From: Proteus vulgaris
GTDB taxonomy: Bacteria; Pseudomonadota; Gammaproteobacteria; Enterobacterales; Enterobacteriaceae
Direction of reading: 5' to 3'
Length of the DNA stretch: 64,000 bases
Assembly: GCF_016239305.1 (NCBI RefSeq)
Contig: NZ_JAEHOQ010000002.1
Location: 205,210 to 269,209, forward strand
Each line of letters starts with the position of its first letter. The stretch's first letter is position 1. Positions 59,015 through 64,000 of the stretch are shown here, in pieces. The notes beneath the pieces were generated by a model that was given only the letters and a program-made list of their open reading frames with translations, made no database searches and was not told the DNA's origin. A program made the position numbers and the translations under genes.

Positions 59015-59319
59015 GCTATCAGCACCTATTTTTTCGAATAAGTGGTGTATTATAAGACGTTCATTTTGTGATCCAAGAGGGGATTTATGATTTGCTTAAA
59101 TTTCATCCATTCTTTGAGCATTTCTCACAAAGAAAAAATAAATAATGGGTTGTATCTTATTGCTTATTTAATGCTTATCTCTCAATAAAGAGATTTGACA
59201 GAGATAATAATCCTGATTTAATAACAACATTCGGCAAATAACAAAAATAATGAACTATTTTTAGTAAATTGCCTTTTGCTCATTCATGCAATTCATTTTC
59301 AACGGAAAATAGCTCTACT
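59015..59319. other. Divergent intergenic region yciY-cls
   Basis: 305 bp, AT-rich. The frame of cls is open back to 59269, but I place the start at 59320, so this stretch is untranslated. No specific site recognised. Confidence 0.4.
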
Positions 59320-60780
59320 ATGACAACATTTTATACTGTATTAAGTTGGCTAACCTTTTTCTTCTATTGGCTATTAATTGCGGGGGTTACATTTCGAGTC
59401 CTAATGCACCGACGACCCGTCACATCAACCATGACATGGTTATTGATCATCTATATCCTGCCACTAGTTGGGGTTATTGCTTATTTTGCCTTTGGTGAAT
59501 TACATCTTGGTAAACGGCGCGTTGAGCATGCTAAACAAATGTGGCCTTCTGTTGTTGCATGGCTTGAAGACTTAAAAAAATGTAAGCATATTTTCGCTAC
59601 AAGTACGAGTGATGTTGCGACGCCTCTTTTTCAATTAACCGCTAAACGCCAAGGCATTAAAGGGGTTAAAGGTAACAAAATTGAGCTTTTAACCACCTGT
59701 GAAGATTCTCTCAATTCGATTACGCGTGATATTAACAATGCACGCGATAACATTGAAATGGTTTTTTATATTTGGCAATCAGGTGGTTTAGTTGATGAAG
59801 TCACCGAGGCATTAATCAGAGCTGCTAAACGTGGCGTAAAATGTAGGATCATGGTTGATTCAGCCGGTAGTTGGAATTTCTTTCGAACTAAAGGTCCTGA
59901 TGTAATGAGAGCGGCAGGTATTGAGTTTGTCGAATCATTGCATGTGAATCTATTCCGTTTTTTCTTGCGTCGTATGGATTTGCGTCAACATCGAAAAATC
60001 GTCTTAATTGATAACTATATTTCCTACACCGGAAGTATGAATATGGTTGATCCTCGTTATTTCAAGCAAGATTCTGGTGTCGGCCAATGGATTGATATTA
60101 TGGTAAGAATGGAAGGCCCTGTTTCAACTACCTTAGGTATGATTTATGCCTTTGATTGGGAAATGGAAACCGGAGAACGCCACTTACCACCACCGCCTGA
60201 TGATAATATTATGCCTTGTGAACAAGAAAGTGGTCACACAACACAGGTTATCGCATCGGGTCCCGGATTTCCTGATGAGCTTATTCAACAATCCTTGATT
60301 ACAGCTATTTATTCCGCGAGAAAAGAATTAGTTCTCACGACACCTTATTTTGTGCCTAGTGACGATCTTGCGCATGCAATCTCAACCGCTGCAATGCGTG
60401 GTGTTGAAGTAAGTATTATTGTGCCTCGTAGCAATGACTCTTTTCTTGTACGTTGGGCAAGTCGAGCATTCTTTACAGAAATGCTCGAAGCTGGTGTAAA
60501 AGTCTTTCAATTTGAAGATGGCTTATTACATACCAAAAGCGTGATGGTAGATGGGCAACTCAGTATGGTAGGTTCAGTAAATCTTGATATGCGCAGTTTG
60601 TGGCTAAATTTTGAAATTACTGTTGTTATTGATGATGAAGGTTTTGGCAGTGATTTAAGCATTGTTCAATATGATTATATTGCTCGTTCGACAGAATTAA
60701 CCATGAATGAATGGGAAAAACGACCATTCTTAAATCGTGTATTAGAACGTATCTGCTATTTCTTTAGCCCTCTGTTATAA
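59320..60780 (+). CDS. clsA: Cardiolipin synthase A
   Basis: Condenses two phosphatidylglycerols into cardiolipin in the inner membrane. 486 residues from the ATG at 59320, exactly the E. coli length and N-terminus ([20 protein letters not shown]); an upstream start would add 17 unsupported residues. Two membrane helices (about 3-22 and 38-58) precede two phospholipase-D HKD motifs: HRKIVLIDN near 223 (HxK) and [20 protein letters not shown] near 404. The C-terminus ends YFFSPLL as in E. coli. Confidence 0.97.
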   Translation: MTTFYTVLSWLTFFFYWLLIAGVTFRVLMHRRPVTSTMTWLLIIYILPLVGVIAYFAFGELHLGKRRVEHAKQMWPSVVAWLEDLKKCKHIFATSTSDVATPLFQLTAKRQGIKGVKGNKIELLTTCEDSLNSITRDINNARDNIEMVFYIWQSGGLVDEVTEALIRAAKRGVKCRIMVDSAGSWNFFRTKGPDVMRAAGIEFVESLHVNLFRFFLRRMDLRQHRKIVLIDNYISYTGSMNMVDPRYFKQDSGVGQWIDIMVRMEGPVSTTLGMIYAFDWEMETGERHLPPPPDDNIMPCEQESGHTTQVIASGPGFPDELIQQSLITAIYSARKELVLTTPYFVPSDDLAHAISTAAMRGVEVSIIVPRSNDSFLVRWASRAFFTEMLEAGVKVFQFEDGLLHTKSVMVDGQLSMVGSVNLDMRSLWLNFEITVVIDDEGFGSDLSIVQYDYIARSTELTMNEWEKRPFLNRVLERICYFFSPLL

Positions 60781-60895
60781 CAGAAATGTTATAATCAAAT
60801 GACTACTAAAAACTAGCAACAGATAACCGTGCTAAATTAGTAAAAATGCGATACAAATAACGCGATAATTATTGGAACAATAGACAGGCATTACC

Positions 60896-61219
60896 ATGAA
60901 TGAACCAACCTTAATTAGTGAAGATGAAGCCCTAGAACAAGCTTATGATCTATTTTTAGCTCAAGCAGCCGATAATTTGGATGTTGCAGACCAATTACTG
61001 TTTAACCTGCAATTTGAAGAAAGGGGTGCAGCTGAAGTGGTTCCATTAGGTAATGATTGGCAGTTTATTGTTGGCCTTCCTGTTACACCTGCTCGCTTTA
61101 GTGAAGTGATTATTGGTCTTGCACCTGATGCTGACTCCGATATTGATGATATTTTTGGCCGTGTCTTAATTAGTCGCGACCCATTACAACCTATGTTCCA
61201 TATTATTTGGAAATCATAA
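60896..61219 (+). CDS. yciU: YciU, UPF0263 (DUF440) protein
   Basis: 107 acidic residues. LISEDEALEQAYDLFLAQAADNL and DWQFIVGLPVTPARFSEVIIGL and FGRVLISRD match E. coli YciU (109 aa). Members of this family are reported to resemble double-stranded DNA mimic proteins because of their negative surface; the physiological target is not established. It lies after cls, as in E. coli, with its own terminator. Confidence 0.92.
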   Translation: MNEPTLISEDEALEQAYDLFLAQAADNLDVADQLLFNLQFEERGAAEVVPLGNDWQFIVGLPVTPARFSEVIIGLAPDADSDIDDIFGRVLISRDPLQPMFHIIWKS

Positions 61220-61231
61220 TCACTTTTATCT

Positions 61232-61266
61232 TCACCTGCTTATATTTTAGCGGGTGATTTTTTATT
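61232..61266 (+). terminator. Intrinsic terminator after yciU
   Basis: TCACCTGCT and AGCGGGTGA pair (one G-U) and are followed by T6. Confidence 0.85.
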
Positions 61267-61282
61267 TCAGAGAGAAATAAAA

Positions 61283-61480
61283 ATGAGTGAAAGTCACTTT
61301 ATTATTGATACTATTTTTGCCTTAGCTTTCTTTGGTGCATTTTACTGGTATGTCTGCGTAGTAGTTATTATCGTCATGCTCTATGGCGCAATAAAAACAC
61401 AAAAAATGTTATTTCGTTTCTTGTTTATACTCATTGCGTTACTTTTTGTTTATTTACCCTTTATGCAATATCTTTGGTAA
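61283..61480 (+). CDS. Small two-helix membrane protein, 65 aa
   Basis: Predicted inner-membrane protein with two hydrophobic helices (IFALAFFGAFYWYVCVVVII near 11-30 and FRFLFILIALLFVYLPFMQY near 44-63) separated by a short basic loop (KTQKMLFR). AGAGAG precedes the ATG at acceptable spacing. It is bracketed by two terminators, so it must have its own promoter or depend on yciU readthrough. No family recognised. The aromatic-rich hydrophobic pattern argues for a real gene. Confidence 0.6.
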   Translation: MSESHFIIDTIFALAFFGAFYWYVCVVVIIVMLYGAIKTQKMLFRFLFILIALLFVYLPFMQYLW

Positions 61481-61496
61481 TAATGATATAAAAAAT

Positions 61497-61525
61497 GAAA
61501 GCGCTATCATAAGCGCTTTTTTTTC
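61497..61525 (+). terminator. Intrinsic terminator after the 65-aa membrane protein gene
   Basis: AAAGCGCT and AGCGCTTT stem with a short loop, followed by a run of T. Confidence 0.92.
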
Positions 61526-61573
61526 TCCTAGAATTTATTTCTTTTATCACCCTATTTACGTAAATAAACATTA

Positions 61574-62005
61574 TTACTGGCGTAGACTCACCGCAATACG
61601 ATTAAAGGCATTCATCAAACCAATCGCCAATGTTAAATCACTCATTTCTGTATCTGTAAAATAAACGCTGACTTGCTGGTAAATTTCATCACTCGTACTC
61701 TTAGCAGAGATCAGAGTTACAGCTTCGGCCCACAATAATGCGGTGCGTTCTTTATCTGTAAAACGCTCACTCACTTGCCAACCATTTAATGCGTCTAATT
61801 TATTTTGAACAACATTTTGTTTACGTAGTGAAGTATTATGCATTTCGAGACAAAAAGCACACCCATTTATTTGAGATACTCTTAAATAAACAAGCTCAAT
61901 CAAAGAAGTATCAAGTGAACAACTTTCTAATGCTGTTTTGCATTGAATTAAACCAGCATAAGCTTCAGGACTGAGCTTTGGGTAAGATAAACGTAGTTTT
62001 GACAT
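61574..62005 (-). CDS. AhpD-like / carboxymuconolactone decarboxylase-fold protein
   Basis: 143 residues. The alkylhydroperoxidase motif is intact: C49-x2-C52-x3-H56 in QINGCAFCLEMH, with the usual helical fold around it and LTLAIGLMNAFNRIAVSLR at the C-terminus. Such proteins use the CxxC pair as a peroxide-reducing or thiol-redox centre. Ribosome site GAGGAAA is good. A strong LexA box sits 33 bp upstream over the likely promoter, so the gene may be induced by DNA damage. It stands alone; no ahpC is adjacent. Confidence 0.85.
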   Translation of the reverse strand: MSKLRLSYPKLSPEAYAGLIQCKTALESCSLDTSLIELVYLRVSQINGCAFCLEMHNTSLRKQNVVQNKLDALNGWQVSERFTDKERTALLWAEAVTLISAKSTSDEIYQQVSVYFTDTEMSDLTLAIGLMNAFNRIAVSLRQ

Positions 62006-62037
62006 AATTTCCTCATAATAAAGATAAACACACCAGA

Positions 62038-62057
62038 TGCTGTATATAAAAACAGTA
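62038..62057. promoter_or_regulatory. LexA (SOS) box upstream of the AhpD-like gene
   Basis: TGCTGTATATAAAAACAGTA fits CTGT-N8-ACAG and differs by one base from the E. coli umuDC operator as I remember it. It overlaps the -10 (TATACA) of a reverse-strand promoter whose -35 is TTGAAT, 18 bp away, and lies 33 bp before the start codon at 62005. Confidence 0.7.
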
Positions 62058-62129
62058 TTAATATATTCAATTTATGGTTATGAGTTTATCAATTTTGTGG
62101 TATTGACTTTTATCTTTGATATGAGTGAT

Positions 62130-62411
62130 TTACTCAAAGCATTTGGATGAATGAGCAATAGTTAAAAACATTGTACCTTCTCTTGTAAGCGTACTATCTT
62201 GCTTTATTGGTGGTGATTTGACCATTCGATCTATTTCAGTTGAAGAAAATTTATCACGTGCTTCATTATAAAAACACAGGCATTGATCGTTTGTTACTGT
62301 ACTATAAATATTCAATGTATCCATACAGTATTCAATAACTCTATTTTCTTGTGATTCAGAGCAAGCAGATAGGAAGAATAGAGATAAAATGACCCCCAGA
62401 TTTTTTTTCAT
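62130..62411 (-). CDS. Small putative lipoprotein, 93 aa
   Basis: Begins MKKNLGVILSLFFLSACSES, a clean lipoprotein signal with lipobox LSAC (Cys at residue 17) followed by Ser, so probably outer-membrane directed. The mature part is about 76 residues with four more cysteines (YCMD, QCLCF, SKCFE) that may form two disulfides. I do not recognise the family. It could be transcribed with the AhpD-like gene downstream, but the LexA promoter lies between them. Confidence 0.65.
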   Translation of the reverse strand: MKKNLGVILSLFFLSACSESQENRVIEYCMDTLNIYSTVTNDQCLCFYNEARDKFSSTEIDRMVKSPPIKQDSTLTREGTMFLTIAHSSKCFE

Positions 62412-62523
62412 AAAAATTCCACTATTATATTTTTTATTAAATTATGAAAAAATTATTTCATTAAATCATTAGCTTTATTACGATATAAATCAAATTAAGT
62501 GGATAATTATTATTCATATAAGA

Positions 62524-62560
62524 TAAATAGAAGGAATTTTTTAATTCCCTCTTCTATTTT
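62524..62560 (-). terminator. Hairpin after the GNAT gene, probable terminator
   Basis: AAATAGAAG and CTTCTATTT enclose an inner GGAATT/AATTCC stem, with AT-rich flanks. It lies directly after the stop of the acetyltransferase gene. Confidence 0.5.
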
Positions 62561-62581
62561 AGAACTTTAATATCTCTTTGA

Positions 62582-63037
62582 TTAGTATTTATACTTATTT
62601 TTATTTAACCTTAGATGTAATAAGGGAAAAGGATTTCCTTGCCCATCTACTTCAGAGCGCCCTATTTGCTCAAATCCAATATAAAGATAAAAACCAATTG
62701 CTTGAGGATTTTGCTCGTTTACATCTAACTCATCAACATGTAATGTATTTATCGCAAAAGTTGTAAGCAATTTACCACAACCATGCCCTCTAGAATTTGC
62801 ATCAACAAATAGCATTTCTAACTTATTTTCTGCTGTACCCAAGATCCCATGAATAACATTATTATTATCTATCGCAATATAGGTATTAAGTATAGGGAAA
62901 TACTGTTCTACGATGTCTTTTTTAAGCGATAAAATGATATCTTCAGATAGAAATGTATGCGTAGCTCTAACCGATGACTCCCAAACAGCTATCATCTCGT
63001 CATAATGTGATGCATCTGCTTTTACTACAGTTAGCAT
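62582..63037 (-). CDS. yjaB: GNAT acetyltransferase, YjaB-like
   Basis: 151 residues with a GNAT fold. The acetyl-CoA loop is SRGHGCGKLL (near residue 83-92), preceded by the strand KLEMLFVDANS. The C-terminal half (DVNEQNPQAIGFYLYIGFEQ and GRSEVDGQGNPFPLLHL) closely follows E. coli YjaB, an acetyl-CoA-binding acetyltransferase of unclear substrate. In E. coli yjaB lies elsewhere, so it is relocated or a paralogue here. It stands alone. Confidence 0.82.
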   Translation of the reverse strand: MLTVVKADASHYDEMIAVWESSVRATHTFLSEDIILSLKKDIVEQYFPILNTYIAIDNNNVIHGILGTAENKLEMLFVDANSRGHGCGKLLTTFAINTLHVDELDVNEQNPQAIGFYLYIGFEQIGRSEVDGQGNPFPLLHLRLNKNKYKY

Positions 63038-63254
63038 ATATTTTCCTCATAAAATTTATTTTTAAATACACTTTATTATAACCGAATAAAAAAATAAGAA
63101 TATAAATAGATTGTCATTTATAAATTGATAATAAAAATTATCTTTTAATAAATCGACAAACCGATATTTAAACTTAAATGAAAATAAATAATAGGGCTTT
63201 AAATTTAGAAGGAAGTGTTAAATTAGAAATTAATTATAATTTTATGATGTGATT

Positions 63255-63285
63255 TATAAAAGGTCACCTAACGTGACCTTTTATA
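63255..63285. terminator. Terminator after the Ail/OmpX-like gene
   Basis: AAAAGGTCAC and GTGACCTTTT form a perfect ten-pair stem with a 5-base loop and AT flanks. It lies after the reverse-strand barrel gene. Confidence 0.75.
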
Positions 63286-63303
63286 ATAAGGCTTAAATTA
63301 ATA

Positions 63304-63846
63304 TTAGAAACGGTAACCAACGCCTAATATCCAAGTACCAAATTTTGCACCATCTAATTTTGAATATTCATAAGATGCATCAATTGCCACGCTTGGGATT
63401 GGATTGATTTGTAAACCTAATCCATAAGCCATAGAAGATTTACTTAATTTATCATTATCATTATCATAATAAAACTTATCTTCTTGATTAATATGACCAA
63501 ACCCAATTAAACCATACGCACTAAAATAGTCATTAAAACGGTAGCTAGGACCAGCCGTTAATGAAATATAATCAAGTTCAGTTGAACCAATTTTTCCCCA
63601 GCGACTATAATAATTATAGGTTAATTTTGTATACGTCAGTGATCCAATAACTCCCCAATCATTATTAAATTCATGATTATATTTAAAGTTAATCCCTTTA
63701 AGATTATCATCAATTTTATCATCATTAACTTTAATTGAAGTTTGGGCATACCCCACTGATAATGTATTATCTAACGCGGCTTGTACATTAAAAGAAAGTG
63801 TAGAAATAGCTAATAATGAAGTAGAAAGAAATAAATTACGATTCAT
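63304..63846 (-). CDS. Ail/Lom/OmpX-family outer-membrane protein
   Basis: 180 residues: signal peptide (about 1-23, ending FNVQA), then eight alternating amphipathic strands (LSVGYAQTSIKV, GINFKYNHEF, WGVIGSLTYTKLTYNY, LDYISLTAGPSYRFND, FSAYGLIGFGHIN, SMAYGLGLQINP, VAIDASYEYSKL) and the terminal FGTWILGVGYRF ending in phenylalanine. This is the OmpX/Ail barrel plan. Ail-type members mediate host adhesion and serum resistance; OmpX itself is less clear. The extracellular loops are variable, so the exact role cannot be inferred. Confidence 0.88.
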   Translation of the reverse strand: MNRNLFLSTSLLAISTLSFNVQAALDNTLSVGYAQTSIKVNDDKIDDNLKGINFKYNHEFNNDWGVIGSLTYTKLTYNYYSRWGKIGSTELDYISLTAGPSYRFNDYFSAYGLIGFGHINQEDKFYYDNDNDKLSKSSMAYGLGLQINPIPSVAIDASYEYSKLDGAKFGTWILGVGYRF

Positions 63847-64000
63847 CTTTATTCTCTATATAAAAACAATATGATAGACAAATGGAACTAAGTTAAATTA
63901 GTTCTCTATTAAATTGAGATTAGCGCTCAATAAATTTTATTTATAAATAATACTTTATTAATAAATTTTTACAAATAAATTCTTATAGCTCAAGACATAA

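Overview
The window is AT-rich chromosomal DNA from a gammaproteobacterium of the order Enterobacterales. Nearly every protein I recognise resembles its Escherichia coli counterpart, but trpG and trpD are separate genes and the base composition is low in G+C. This fits Proteus or a close relative in the Morganellaceae. I inferred that from memory of the families, not from a database search. There are no rRNA or tRNA genes, insertion sequences, prophage genes or CRISPR arrays.

Layout. 1-20005 corresponds to the E. coli 36-37 min block: ynfL/ynfM, tus with its Ter site, fumC, ydgA, add, ydgJ, ydgK, rsxABCDGE and nth. Extra genes sit among them: a small secreted peptide, a hypothetical gene behind fumC, an orphan von Willebrand A protein, a DUF2007 protein and yfeH. 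From 20119 the order switches to the E. coli 28-29 min block: rnb, yciH-pyrF, lapBA, pgpB, ribA, acnA, cysB, topA, yciN, sohB, yciK-btuR, rluB, yciO-yciV, the trp operon, ompW, yciC, yciB, yciA, tonB, yciY, cls and yciU. Insertions here are kptA, nlpA, a 276-aa unknown, sodC, a lipoprotein, a BON lipoprotein and a SulP transporter. From about 61.2 kb to the end is a looser accessory stretch: a small membrane protein, an AhpD-like protein, a lipoprotein, a GNAT acetyltransferase and an Ail/OmpX-type barrel.

Chromosome organisation stands out. The window has a tus gene whose promoter contains a near-perfect Ter site. It also has five exact copies of the 13-bp MatP target matS (GTGACRNYGTCAC). 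It therefore lies in the replication-terminus macrodomain. Two terminus-flanking blocks that are apart in E. coli are joined here between nth and rnb.

Regulation visible in the DNA includes two strong LexA (SOS) boxes, one upstream of tus and one upstream of the AhpD-like gene. There is also a complete trp promoter, TrpR operator, leader peptide and attenuator, an ideal FNR site upstream of ompW, a probable Fur box upstream of tonB and many intrinsic terminators. A candidate small RNA lies between yciN and sohB.

The genes cover redox and iron-sulfur functions (rsx, fumC, acnA, sodC, nth), envelope homeostasis (lapAB, pgpB, cls, tonB, ompW, yciB), RNA metabolism (rnb, kptA, rluB, rnm), DNA topology and termination (topA, tus) and tryptophan synthesis. 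The most novel-looking observations are the SOS boxes, the vWA orphan, the single-cysteine 276-aa protein, the candidate small RNA and the secreted micropeptide.
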